A DNA stretch of 64,000 nucleotides from Colius striatus (Eukaryota; Chordata; Aves; Coliiformes; Coliidae), in NCBI RefSeq assembly GCF_028858725.1, contig NC_084776.1, positions 5,084,001 to 5,148,000 on the forward strand. The letters are read 5' to 3'. The notes below the pieces were generated by a model, which saw only the letters and a program-made list of their open reading frames with translations, was not told the origin of the DNA and searched no databases. Made by a program: the position numbers and the translations under genes. Of this stretch, positions 45,401 through 55,100 are shown piece after piece. The number at the start of each line of letters is the position of its first letter. The first letter of the stretch is position 1.

Positions 45401-48400
45401 GTCATACTCCCTTGCTTGGCAAAAGGCCAAAACTAGTTATCTACAGATCAAAATAACCACAACACAGGATGCAAAAGGAGATACTTGGGTAAACATTTTT
45501 GATTCCATGAATCAGTTCTGTTACTTGTTTGCTTTTACAAACTGACAAGCCCTTCTGATTTACATATTGCCTTTGTCAAATGAAAACAGTAATCAGTACT
45601 GATTCATACATTTTATTACTCTGTCAGTTCTAGGTTTGTGTTTTTCTGATTTGCCTTACTATGCTTTCCAACTGCAAGGCTCCATCTACATTTAGTCTAA
45701 GGGAAAAATGATTTTTTGAATGTCCAAGAACAAAAGGAGATGCAATCTGTAGAGCTCTGGCCCGTCCTTGCTGATTGACCTTGCATCATGCAACCTCTCA
45801 GAGAAGCTGAGTTCTTACTTTCTCATATGTAAATCAGGGAATAAGATCCTCATTTCCCCCAAATGAACTCATGAATGACTTTCATTACCATGTAACCATG
45901 CTATGGTGCAATGAGATAATTCTATTCAAAGAGAAAACAAGGAGAAAGCCAAAAAAATTCTGTATTTAAAATACAACTGTATATATAAAATACTGAAGAG
46001 CTATTAAATGAAGGCAAAAATACAGGTGACTGAAGGAGAAGGGATGGAAAAATGGTGTTTACCTTATGACAATCACCACCAGGGATAATTTCTTGAATAT
46101 ACACCAAAGGCCCTTCATTTCTGTTAATGCCTCCTACGATATTCAAACCTAGGCTTGTTCCTTTGCAAACAGAGATCATCTGAAATGCACTATCCCTATG
46201 AGGAGAAAGAAAAGTAGATTTACTTCACAGAACTAGATACTCAATGAAGACTCAGATGACACTCTTACTGATTTCACTTCATATATTACACTAACAAATA
46301 GAAACAGGGGACTTTTACTCTCAGTGTTCAAACATTACACTACCTACTTACTGCAAAATCAGTAACTTCGGTTCTTACTTCTGGTAATTACAAAAAGAAT
46401 TGGTATTTTACACGGCTAAAAGCTCCTCTCTACAAAATATATCTAAGGCTGGTGGGAGTATCTAGGTACACATAAACCAAAAGCATTAATTCATTAGGAG
46501 ACACTAAGATCAAAAGTCAACTTGATGAATGTACTTCTACCACGCAAGCAATAAATAACTGAGAAAAATAACTTATTAAAATAGAAAGTTTTCAATACCA
46601 ATAATATAAGCTACAGGACTTATACTGTTTAGAACTCAACCCAAAATTCTCCTGACCAGCCAAATACAGCATTTTCTACAGCTCAAACAAAAGAGTTACA
46701 GTCAGTTTTGGAGATTACTTTGCAAGCTTTGTGGATGATGCTGGGACAGAATTGTTTCTGTTCACTGTGGTGACATTATCCTTCGGATGCAACTGAGGAC
46801 TCTGTGACCTTGAGGATGACCCAGAAGAAGGGCTGTCTATAGATTTTGCTTAAAGAAAAGAAATAATAATAAAAAAGAAATAAGCACTTGAGGAAAAGCA
46901 CAACATTTCAATCTGTGTAAACAGTCCCACTGAATTTACATGAGCTGAAAACCAACAAACTGTAAGTAATCAGACAACCAAAATAAAGCTTAAGTCTACA
47001 CAGTTAAGAATTGTGAGCCACTCAGGGTCTTGGGAATAATTCTTTAAATTAAGTGATGTTTTAAAGCAAGTGATGGGGTTTCTTTTCAAACTGTGTGCAA
47101 AAAAACATATCAACTGACTTTCCTAAAGGAAAGGCATCCTAATTAGGCAACAATTGCACAAGGATTAGAATTTATGGTATCCTAGTTCAAATTTTTAATA
47201 GGACTTTGAAAGAGTGCATTTAATCTACAAATACCTTTGAAATCTTATGGTGCATTTCATCTACAAATACTGACTGCTTTTACATAGTCATTCTTTAAAA
47301 CTGCTGTAGGTGATAGCATATTTATTTAAAGAGTGGGGGAAATTGACACACAAATCCTTCAAGTCAAGTATTGAGATACAAACTAAATGTTAAAGTCTAA
47401 GCAAATATGTGTTTTCAGGCACCTCCTCCAATATATCCTCCTCAGATGGACAGAGTTTTAAGTGAAGGCTCTACTCCACCAAAAAAAGACTACTGTCCTA
47501 CAGGATTATGTCAGGCTAGGAAGCAACCTCTCACCAGGTAAAAGTTGTGTTGGAGAACTTCTTGAAGAGTTAGTGTCACTGTGAGAGCCATACTTATCCA
47601 TCAGGTCAAGAAATTCTTTCCTGTGGCAACAAAAAGATCCTCTTTGTCAGAGTTTGGCATTGGTTTACATTCCCCTTTTGAAACGCGGTACTGTTTATTG
47701 AACTGAGAAAGAAACTCAACCTCTGAAATGGGATACTCCTGTCAAATGTTTGAAGAGGCAAGAAAAATATAACATAATACAGAAGGATAAGGATGGAATA
47801 GGGATAGACTATGAATGCAGTGGACTATTGATAGAAAAGCTTAAGTATTACTTCTCTTTACCCCTGATTTCAAAACTTCAAGAACTTCTAACTCAACTAC
47901 AGAGAGTAAGACAGGGGTATTACTTAGGTCCAGAACAAGTTATTTATATTAGAAGGAATCAGATAATATACCTATAGCACAGTCATATTTTTTAAGAATG
48001 CTTTCAGTTCAAGTATACTGAACAAGAATCTAGAGGAGACTGACAAAGATGTAGCATCTCAAAATAGAGGATAGAAGACATATTTCTAACTTTTCAAGAA
48101 TGAATAAAACATATGTAAATTCTTAACTTCTGTTCAGCTTTCTCAGAAATTTGCAGTCTATTTTGTCAGAAGTAGATACAATTAAGTATTAAATATTGTA
48201 TGTGATTGGGCTTTGCTTATTTTTTTACTATGAAGTCTTTTTTTAAAAGCCCAAGTAGATGAAATAAAGGGCAATTCTTGGTCAGATGCACTGATGAAAA
48301 ACTATTACTAAAAACATAAAAGCAGAAGTTCTTTGCAGAAACCAATCACATCATAATAAACCAGAACAAAGCAGCAATGATGTACATTGTGTAGTACATG

Positions 48401-51400
48401 CATTAAAAAGGAAACAAAAACTCTTGATTAATACTGAATGCATCCTAACTCTAAAAAAAATGTTTCTAATTTGAACAACAATTACCTCTAGTGATGATAG
48501 ATTAAAACTTATAAATAATCAAGAATTATGTAAACTGGAAATATCAGCAAATTAATATTAGAGAATTAGACAGAGAGAATTAAGAGGTGGCAGGGAATGT
48601 AATTCCCAAGTAATTCCAGTAACTGCAGAGGCTTGTTGAAATCTGCTGGATGCATTATTTTTTGTAAAAATTGCAAGGTTTATTGGACTAAGGCCAGACC
48701 CAGGGAACACACATAAACACAGCTGAGTGTAAAACAGTCTTTTAGCATAGGAATGTACGGTCATAAGAAATTAATTCACAGGTGTCTGAGTAAGGAAGGG
48801 CCTGAAGGTAGCAGCAAATTGTGCACAGGCCGTTGGGCACACCACCAGAACAGTAAAAAGACTGATGGGTTTTAATTATTCAAAGAGTTTAGAGGAACTA
48901 GGTCAGTATGCTTTAGATAAAAGCAGATTAAGAGTGGACCTCACATATATCTAGGCAGTCTGAAAACAGGAGAGATCAAAGGCTACAGAGTAATTTAAAT
49001 ATCTGTTAAAACCAGAAAATAAAGGGGCAGAAAGAGGAAGATTGGACAAATGGCTAAAGAAATTTAGAGAAAATTCCCTTATGGAGAGATTACTCTCTAA
49101 ATGGAACATCCCAGGAAAGTCAAATAACAGCAGATACTCTCGCAATGATTAACAAATGTAGTTATGTAACAGCCGCTTCTTCCAGAGATTTAAGTCAAAA
49201 GGGGATATAGACCTGGATCCCAGCATTTCTGATGATTCTCTGCTAATATTGGTTTATAGGCTTAACTTTAAACAGCAAGGTTAAAGCAATATTTAATGGA
49301 AATGTCCTTATAACTGATGTATTTTGAACTACCTGCTGCAGTGACCAGTTTAACCTACTTATTCAAACTAATTCAGAGGTCATTAAAGATTGGAAAGTAA
49401 ACTTCTGAGGGGACACAATAACTAAATCTGCCTTTTTTTTCAGAAGCTTAGACCAGTTTAAATTACATATGTACATCTTTAATTAAACAAAAAATCAGGG
49501 GAAATCATTTAAATACCATGGTATTAGCTGGTAACATAATATTTAAACCCTTTTCATGAAACTGAAATTGGCCTGAGCTTGCTACTTTAATTAAGGCAAA
49601 TTGTCTCAGAATGAATTGGCATCAAACACTATACAGAAAAACATGACACGGTGCAATTCTGTGATTAAAATCAATCTGAAAGAAAAATACATGCATGTCT
49701 GCCCACCCAACCTAAGATGCAGTGCTGTCTTTCTACTTGTTAGAGGTAGAACAATGCCTTATTTTTCACTTACTTTGCTTCTTCATCTCTAGCAACTAGC
49801 AGAGACATGTGATTAGATGCTGATGCTGTTCGCAAGATATCAACAGCCCTAGATGAGGAGAAAACCAGTCAAATAAATATAGGCAGGTGATGTCACAAAG
49901 TACACAGAGAGTAAGGCTAAAAGAGTTGAAAAATTGACAAATTCTTAATGTAGTTAATTTTCACTGCCGGATACAGTGAAAAAAGTTATCCAGCAGCAAA
50001 ATTCAAACTCAGCATTGGAGCACTGAGCTAAAGATAGACTGTGGTGAGGCTGTGCCTGGTGAGAGGAATAAACTAGGATTGTCCTCCCTTTTCCTTCCCT
50101 TTGTCCCCATCTCTCCTTGGTCCATTCTACTGGAATGGAACTTCTTCAACATTAACAGACTGCACTAGAGGAAAACTACTACTCAGGTGTGCTTTCCCTC
50201 AGTAATATGTACTGTAATTTTTCTTTGAATTTTAAATCTATGTCTCCAAAACTAAGCTGCATTGATCTTTGGTGATCCAGCTACAGAAGCCAGGCAACAC
50301 TAGTCAACAGATTTTTCTGAACAACTTCTTCTTCATTGTCTCATTACAGTGAAGCTGCATCATTTACATTGACCAGAATTGACTATAAAAACTATACTGA
50401 CTATAGAGAACTATAAAAATATTTTAAGGGCTTAATACTTTAATGCTGTTTTCATGTACATTAAGAAATTAGCTTATTCTGTCATTATAAAAGCATAGAA
50501 ACTCTTGTTGCTTTTACTGAGTTCATTGGTAGGATAAATTAATTGCTAGTTGAATTCCAAGGACCTCAATGGAGTTGTGCTCTTTCAACCAGTGGTCAAT
50601 AAGACAAAAATATTGCATGTAATATTCCAAACTCTACTAAGTATTTAGCAATCAGCATGAACATACCTTTCATTGGTTACTCCACTTAGGTTTTCTCCAT
50701 TCACATCTAAAATTAGGTCACCAGTGAGCAAACGGCCTTATTAACGAAATCAACAGAAAAACAGTAAACATTCTATATCATGGGAATAAAAAAGGGCTTT
50801 TTCTTTCTATTTTAAATGCAATAAACAACCTTACAACTTGTAGCAGATTAGGTTCTGATCCTAATTAAGCAAGGTTATTGTGATAAGACTAATAGCTATC
50901 AATCAGTCTTAGAATAGTCACTGAAAATAAGTGTTGTTCAGCTATTTGTATTATTTACACATAGCACAAATATTTGTGGGACTTGGATTTATATTTCACA
51001 GTTGTGGAATCAACTTTCAGATAAATTTTGCTCTTAATGTACATGTAAGTTATTATATATAGACATATTAATGTTTTATACATTAATATTCCTGTGCAAC
51101 CTGATCTAGATTAATGTGCTTTAGCAGGGGGTTGGACTAGATGATCTGTAGTGGTTCCTTCCAACATTCTGTGATTCTGTAATAAAGACATCTAAAAGAT
51201 TTTTTAGAACCAATTCTATTCAACCTTTGGCAAATCTTAAGTTCAGGAATTATCACTTTTTAAGTAGATTTAGATTACTTTAAATGATCATTTTGCACAA
51301 GACCAGACAGAATCTTAAAGAGCTTCATATACAAATGTAAGGACAGAAGTATCTTCTGTAACTTTATTATCACAAACTCTACCTTGTATGATTTCTTATT

Positions 51401-52103
51401 TCCACACTAAACACCTTAACTACTATTGGAGAAAAAAACAAAACAAGAACCATTCTTATCCCTTACAAATAGAGAGGTTCAGCTCATTTAGCAGTGATGA
51501 AAGATTGCCAACTGATTTCACTCCAGCCATATCAAGACCTGAACACATATTCAAGAACGGAGGGTATTAAAAATCTTTTCATGTGAAGGGTCCAAAGTGT
51601 CATTTCTCTATCTTAAAGTAAGACACGACTTACTTTGGATCCTCACAAATCGTGTTGCTTTAGATGTCCTTATCCACAAAGGAAAATAAAGAAACTTGTT
51701 TTGATGGCTTTTTATATGCAATGTGTTTGTACCAAAATCTTCAGATTACTTACTATCTACAGCAGCAACCCCTCCAGGTAGAATTCTCTTTATGAAAATC
51801 CCATAATCTTCTGCTGTTTGTGCCCGATAACCTCCAATAATTTTAACTCCTGCAGAACAAACAAAAGAAACAAGCAAGAAATTGGTTATTCCACTTACCG
51901 CGCTAAACGGATTTGCAACCAAATCCACAAAAGCCAGATAAATTAAACTTCTACTGATGACTGTGAACTGGAAAAGCTCACCAGGTGCTTTTAGATTTGG
52001 TTTACTCTGAATCAACAGAATGTGCAATCTAATTACCTAATCCATTTTGACAATCAGAAAAAGAAATGCGGTGAACAGCTCGGTTGATTCCATGAGGGCC
52101 CAT
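9412..52103 (-). CDS. STXBP4: STXBP4 (syntaxin-binding protein 4 / Synip), 20 coding exons, C-terminal end missing
   Basis: In mammals this protein binds syntaxin-4 and controls insulin-stimulated GLUT4 vesicle docking; it has also been linked to p63 stability. The spliced exons total 1991 nt, or 663 codons plus two bases, and every junction keeps the frame. Domain order: PDZ1 (about residues 8-97), Ser-rich linker (98-174), PDZ2 (about 176-268, with SLGLNIVGG as its carboxylate-binding loop), linker (269-342), EF-hand-like segment (about 371-413), coiled coil (about 435-583), a short helical region (600-640), and the first half of a WW domain (LPYGWEEAY, from about 646). From PDZ2 onward it matches human STXBP4 closely, as I recall that sequence. 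Human STXBP4 is 553 residues with one PDZ, so PDZ1 is extra. The start ATG has A at -3 and G at +4 and lies 7 nt inside its exon. The last exon was not found and probably lies left of the window. Identity is very secure; the exact N-terminus is less so. Confidence 0.95.
17590..17611. repeat. Perfect inverted repeat (9-bp arms, 4-nt loop)
   Basis: The arm CTGTCATGT at 17590-17598 pairs with ACATGACAG at 17603-17611 around CATA. It is intronic and no function is known. Confidence 0.85.
25962..25981. repeat. Perfect 20-bp palindrome
   Basis: ATAATGATAATTATCATTAT equals its own reverse complement. It lies in the AT-rich 17-kb STXBP4 intron. Confidence 0.9.
26619..26752 (-). CDS. STXBP4: STXBP4 coding exon before the WW domain
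   Basis: 134 bp, acceptor TCTCTTAG, donor GTGAGT. It encodes [20 protein letters not shown] then [20 protein letters not shown] and [21 protein letters not shown] corresponds to human ALESKELVKSVRALL. It ends in phase 1. Confidence 0.95.
27671..27720 (-). CDS. STXBP4: STXBP4 short coding exon after the coiled coil
   Basis: 50 bp, acceptor GGCCAACAG, donor GTAACA. It encodes [16 protein letters not shown] and ends two bases into a Ser codon. It matches human AIQEVFSDNSTPLSNL. It is too short for an ORF scan and was placed by homology, splice sites and frame. Confidence 0.92.
28225..28341 (-). CDS. STXBP4: STXBP4 coding exon, coiled coil part 4
   Basis: 117 bp (39 codons), acceptor TTTCCCAG, donor GTAACT. 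It encodes [20 protein letters not shown] then [19 protein letters not shown]. Phase 0 on both sides. Confidence 0.97.
30420..30596 (-). CDS. STXBP4: STXBP4 coding exon, coiled coil part 3
   Basis: 177 bp (59 codons), acceptor CATCTCTAG, donor GTAAGC. It encodes [20 protein letters not shown], then [20 protein letters not shown] and [19 protein letters not shown]. It is almost identical to the human coiled-coil region, a part thought to contribute to syntaxin-4 binding and oligomerisation. Confidence 0.97.
30597..35753 (-). other. STXBP4 intron of 5.2 kb
   Basis: It contains a + strand CR1 3' end at 31673-31761. The segment 32470-32830 is slightly more GC-rich and has a 76-codon ORF on the - strand without recognisable similarity. 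Otherwise nothing. Confidence 0.6.
31673..31761 (+). repeat. CR1 LINE 3' end fragment
   Basis: It carries the avian CR1 3' UTR hallmark GGTTGGACTAGATGATCTCT followed by AAAGGTCCCTTCCAACCCC and a degenerate ATTCTATGA-type tail. A 35-nt leader (31673-31707) is identical to that of the copy at 62878-62912. It is 5'-truncated, as usual for CR1. Confidence 0.9.
35754..35819 (-). CDS. STXBP4: STXBP4 coding exon, coiled coil part 2
   Basis: 66 bp (22 codons), acceptor AAAACAG, donor GTAGGT. It encodes [18 protein letters not shown] then TVKQ. QLTEELQ-x-VKQ matches the human coiled coil. Phase 0 on both sides. Confidence 0.95.
37310..37396 (-). CDS. STXBP4: STXBP4 coding exon, coiled coil part 1
   Basis: 87 bp (29 codons), acceptor ATGCACAG, donor GTAATA. 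It encodes [20 protein letters not shown] then ALKEISKLK, with heptad-like spacing of hydrophobic residues. This corresponds to ADEMERLKCERDDALKEVN in the human protein. Confidence 0.95.
38068..38162 (-). CDS. STXBP4: STXBP4 coding exon, EF-hand-like segment part 2
   Basis: 95 bp, acceptor TTTTTTTAG, donor GTAAAA. It encodes [20 protein letters not shown] then [11 protein letters not shown]. It provides the exiting helix of the EF-hand-like unit and leads to the coiled coil. Phase 0 out. Confidence 0.95.
38501..38597 (-). CDS. STXBP4: STXBP4 coding exon, EF-hand-like segment part 1
   Basis: 97 bp, acceptor CCTTCCAG, donor GTAATA. It encodes [20 protein letters not shown] then [12 protein letters not shown]. 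The pattern (LxxLGIxPT...GTVSF) resembles a calmodulin-type EF-hand, but the loop lacks acidic residues at positions 1 and 5. Confidence 0.96.
39074..39156 (-). CDS. STXBP4: STXBP4 coding exon, start of helical region
   Basis: 83 bp, acceptor TTGATAG, donor GTAAAT. It encodes [20 protein letters not shown] followed by KAEKLER. It matches the human segment ending VRFKAEKLEMALNYLG. It ends in phase 0. Confidence 0.94.
41452..41703 (+). repeat. CR1 LINE 3' fragment, including end of ORF2
   Basis: It starts in the last codons of the reverse-transcriptase ORF ([15 protein letters not shown] then [13 protein letters not shown]) and runs through GGTTGGATTCGAGGTCCC to two ATTCTGTG repeats at the end. 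The reading frame is partly open but the copy is truncated and dead. Confidence 0.9.
42185..42263 (-). CDS. STXBP4: STXBP4 coding exon, linker
   Basis: 79 bp, acceptor TTTCATAG, donor GTAAAT. It encodes [18 protein letters not shown] and then IPTDVPAT. This linker is poorly conserved; the call rests on splice sites, frame and position between two strongly conserved exons. Confidence 0.85.
43316..43499 (-). CDS. STXBP4: STXBP4 coding exon, PDZ2 end and linker
   Basis: 184 bp, acceptor ATTCCAG, donor GTGAGT. It completes PDZ2 ([13 protein letters not shown]) and continues into a low-complexity linker ([20 protein letters not shown], then [16 protein letters not shown]). It ends in phase 0. Confidence 0.95.
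43872..43978 (-). CDS. STXBP4: STXBP4 coding exon, PDZ2 second half
   Basis: 107 bp, acceptor TGGTAG, donor GTATGT. It encodes [18 protein letters not shown] followed by [17 protein letters not shown], the DGRL-x-x-GD-x-L-V-x-V/I-N signature and second helix of PDZ2. Confidence 0.96.
46063..46195 (-). CDS. STXBP4: STXBP4 coding exon, PDZ2 first half
   Basis: 133 bp, acceptor CCTCATAG, donor GTAAAC, phase 2 in and phase 0 out. It encodes [18 protein letters not shown], then [20 protein letters not shown] and GGDCHK. This is nearly identical to the PDZ of mammalian STXBP4 and is the strongest anchor for the gene's identity. Confidence 0.97.
46719..46848 (-). CDS. STXBP4: STXBP4 coding exon, inter-PDZ Ser-rich linker part 2
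   Basis: 130 bp, acceptor CTTTAAG, donor GTAATC. It encodes [18 protein letters not shown] and later [18 protein letters not shown]. The stretch [16 protein letters not shown] aligns with the very N-terminus of the human protein just after its Met, where this gene has Val (GTG). Several Ser-Pro sites suggest phosphorylation, which is inference only. Confidence 0.93.
47535..47620 (-). CDS. STXBP4: STXBP4 coding exon, inter-PDZ linker part 1
   Basis: 86 bp, acceptor GCCACAG, donor GTGAGA. It encodes [17 protein letters not shown] followed by a Ser-rich stretch ([11 protein letters not shown]). It is the probable linker between the two PDZ domains and has no recognised fold. Confidence 0.9.
48870..49230 (+). 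repeat. Possible degenerate CR1-like fragment
   Basis: AGGAACTAGGTCAGTATGCT, then TTTAGATAAAAGCAGATTAA and GAGTGGACCTC resemble the ERLRELGLFSLEKRRLRGDL region of CR1 ORF2. Downstream sequence (TGGAACATCCCAGGAAAG) loosely fits the following part. It is very diverged, and the boundaries are guesses. Confidence 0.35.
49774..49848 (-). CDS. STXBP4: STXBP4 coding exon, PDZ1 end
   Basis: 75 bp, acceptor CATCTAG, donor GTAAGT. It encodes [20 protein letters not shown], the second helix and last strand of PDZ1, then DEEA. It joins the next exon through a split Lys codon. Confidence 0.92.
50667..50736 (-). CDS. STXBP4: STXBP4 coding exon, PDZ1 middle
   Basis: 70 bp, donor GTATGT, acceptor TTAATAAG. 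It encodes [19 protein letters not shown], the GD-x-I-L-x-V-N-G signature of PDZ domains. The acceptor ends in AAG rather than CAG or TAG and has a weak pyrimidine tract, but it is the only AG that keeps the frame. The junction codon reads Ser (VDS-RLL) where most PDZ domains have Gly. Confidence 0.9.
51091..51182 (+). repeat. CR1 LINE 3' end fragment
   Basis: CCTGTGCAACCTGATCTAG, then GGGGGTTGGACTAGATGATC, TTCCTTCCAAC and two ATTCTGT tail units. A typical 5'-truncated CR1. Confidence 0.9.
51754..51849 (-). CDS. STXBP4: STXBP4 coding exon, PDZ1 core
   Basis: Acceptor TTCTGCAG, donor GTAAGT, 96 bp, phase 1 in and phase 1 out. It encodes [18 protein letters not shown] and then [13 protein letters not shown], which is the carboxylate-binding loop region and strands B and C of a PDZ fold. 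Confidence 0.93.
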
Positions 52104-52110
52104 AATGGTC
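52037..52110 (-). CDS. STXBP4: STXBP4 exon with probable start codon (start of PDZ1)
   Basis: The acceptor TTCCTTAG precedes the exon and the donor GTAATT follows it. The first 7 nt (52104-52110) would be 5' UTR. The ATG at 52103-52101 has a good context (A at -3, G at +4) and opens the peptide [18 protein letters not shown]. The exon ends in phase 1 within the GLG loop of PDZ1. No in-frame stop lies between the acceptor and the ATG, so a longer N-terminus from an upstream exon cannot be excluded. Confidence 0.85.
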
Positions 52111-55100
52111 CTAAGGAATAAAGTAAAAGTCATTAATTTCTAAATACAGAAACCTATGTAAAGTTATGTTACTATAAAATACAGTGACCATGTTTTTAAC
52201 ACTAATACAAACTAAAACCTGTTTTCTACACTGATAACTTCACAGTGTTTGCTCCCTCTGTGCCACTCACTCTCTCAACATACAGTCTATCTCCTTATAA
52301 CAAATACAAGATGGCAAGGTAAAATAAAGTACATGTAGTTTATTTCCTTTCTCTCCCAAAGCTTTTTAGGCTGACAGTGAATATCACTTTGTTTACAATA
52401 CAAGGATCATGACTAAATACAAACAAAGTCCCATAACCTGCTCCAGCTTAGCATTTAAGCAATAAAACTTATTATGCATTTTAGATCACACAATAAATAT
52501 TCAAACAAAACCACAGCTAACATAGTGTTTATAAAAAATATTTCCTAAGATATCCAACATAATTTTGTGGTTATTTATGATCCTAATATTTTCCCTACAG
52601 TCTCCTAGTTCTTCACTGAACATTGTTTTCTTTGTTCTAAAAAGGATTCTCTCTGAACTCTTATTTCCAGCTCCCCTGTGCACTCTCCCACTCCAAGACA
52701 AAACTCGGTGAAATTGTCTAAAGGCAGACGAATATTTTGGAGGCAGTTGATAATGCTGAAGAATGAATGAAGAATACAAATCACAATTAGAGTTTTGAAA
52801 CCTGAACTTAAGTTCCACCAAAAATATGACCAGCATACTGTTCTGTCAATGCAAAATGGTAAGAGTTCCTATAAATCCAGATTAGCCTTTCCTACTTTTT
52901 ATTTTCATTTAGATAAACTATTGTAAAAAAATCCAAGTTGTATCATATTTTTCCCACTGTATAATTTTTGGAGAAGACTCACCAGATTCCTTCTAGAAAA
53001 AAGCAGAAGCATCACTTAGGTTTTTCTGATTTGACCTATATATTCTAGATTTGGTAACGAGTAGTATTTTCTAGAGCACGATGTTAAAGTGAAATGGAAC
53101 AAGCAGAATTCATAAGCAGGAGGGAAAAGAAGATCAAAGTGGAGGACATAGTGACCCAAATCCTCCCACGCCAGCAAATCCAGCACACGGCCTGAACTCC
53201 ATTCCTGAAACTGGGGATTTGTACAAAAGCTGGAGTACATGTCATTAAAAGGTGCAGTGGCAGAGGGAAGAGAGATATCCAGAAGGTCCAAATATTCCCA
53301 CTTCTCAAGAGATCCAGCTTCTAAAGAACAGTCATAATTCTTCTGGTTTTCTACAGGAAAACTGGATGAGTTTTTAAATCAAGAGACAAGCAATTACTCT
53401 GGAAAGCAACCACAACCTCAAATGCCCACGTACTTGCAAAATTAGCCTTTGCTTTAGAAATGCTGGCCAAAAGAACAGACCTAATAAATGATCTTTAGAA
53501 ACAAACAGGAAGCCTAAGTTTCAAGCATTGGACAATTTTCACTGTAGTATTTCTTAGAAGTATTTGTTTCAAAGGCTAAAATGAAATGATGAAAAGTAGT
53601 CGGTGTATTTGGCCACTGACAAGACTGCACATGGCCTTGCTACTGCATGAGAGAGCACAAGGCACTCTTTGTAAGGCTAAAAGTGAACCAAATTGCTCTT
53701 ATTTAATTACAGTCTGAAAGGAAGAATAAGTTCTGAAGACTGTTATTTCTCGAACAAAACTTTTTTGATAACCTACTTCTGTACTACAGCTGCAGAGTAC
53801 TTTGCATTACTACCTAGTACTGTCACTTCAATTATCCCATGAACTGAAATTGGTTAGAAGCTGAAAGACAACATACTATTCATATCTTCTATGGGTCTGT
53901 CCTGATTTGTATCCATCTTTGAAAACTTGAACAAGGTACATTGTTCTTTAAGATAAGCAGACTATTCTGTTTTTTTTCTGTCCTGTCTTTTGCTGCTACT
54001 GCTCTGATGCTTGCTCTGCCACTCAGCAGTTTTCACATTACAGTTTCTTTATCAAAATTAAAAAAGCAAGAACAAAGTTATTTCAGTCTCACACAGAAGT
54101 TTACTTTAATGAACTCTTAAAAGATCAAATCTCAGACTCTTAAGTCTAAAGTTCACCAGAACTTATGTATATACTGCTATATGGATCACAAAATATGATC
54201 AGATCTAGGCACAGAACACTTACACAAGGAAAGATCTGCATTTCTAGAAGTAACAGGCAGTATTTTGAAAAGAGAGATCCTAACTAACTTTAAATGGGTT
54301 CTGACAAAGACAGAATACAGAGAATATATGAAATAATAATTCTCAGTGCAGGGGAATAATCTATATCCGAAACAGTGAATTTGTCATGATGTCACTGCTT
54401 ACAATTCAAACTGACACTTTGAACAAAAATCTTTACAGTTGTGTTTATGTTTTTAAACGCTAAATCCCTCCAATACATGTAGCTTAAAATTACTTTATCA
54501 CATAAAAGTAAAGATAAAGATTTTGAAATGCTTAAATTTATTTAGCATATCACATCTTGCTGACTTTTGCTGTCAGCTTTTATCTCATATTACTTAGAGA
54601 TGGATCTTCAAGTCAAGCTACTTCTTGCAGTTCTAATGAAACAATCAGGGCTTTAACAGCTTCACTATAAAAATACTTGGATTTAGCACCTATCCTACAT
54701 TTACCTCATGTTATCATGATTTAATATTAATGAAGTGTCAGAATACTTCCTCCAAATCATTAGAAACAGTATAAATCAACAGTATAAATAAGGACACAGG
54801 CTTCTAAATCAATTGGCAGTGAAACCAAAAAAATTATTTCCATGTTCTCTGTAGAAAAAGATGCAAAAGAGCAGTCATGCAAAAACACTAGTAAGCAAGC
54901 TTTTAGCACACAGTGAAGATATGAGGCAACAGATGAAATAAACAAGCAAACCTCTACAAAATGTACAGTATTACTTTGTTACACTAAAAAACGCTCAACT
55001 CAACACTCCAAATGAAGTCCTGAAGTACTAATAACAGGGTGTATAATTTTGTGCAGATGTGCTAGCAAAGGCAATTGAAAAGAAATCTTTTATACTTTTT

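Larger units (their letters stand above)
42264..47534 (-). other. STXBP4 introns around PDZ2 exons
   Basis: Intronic DNA between the exons at 43316-43499, 43872-43978, 46063-46195 and 46719-46848. No repeat of known family and no extra exon was seen. Confidence 0.55.
47621..52036 (-). other. STXBP4 introns around PDZ1 exons
   Basis: Intronic DNA between the exons at 49774, 50667 and 51754. It contains a possible degenerate CR1 at about 48870-49230 and a clear CR1 3' end at 51091-51182. Confidence 0.55.

Noticed and set aside
48558..49145. ORFs around the degenerate repeat as genes
   Set aside because: Short, dissimilar to known proteins and overlapping a likely decayed CR1 fragment.
52501..52836. 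111-codon ORF on the - strand upstream of the STXBP4 ATG exon
   Set aside because: It does not splice in frame to the ATG exon and has no domain similarity, so I treat it as intronic.
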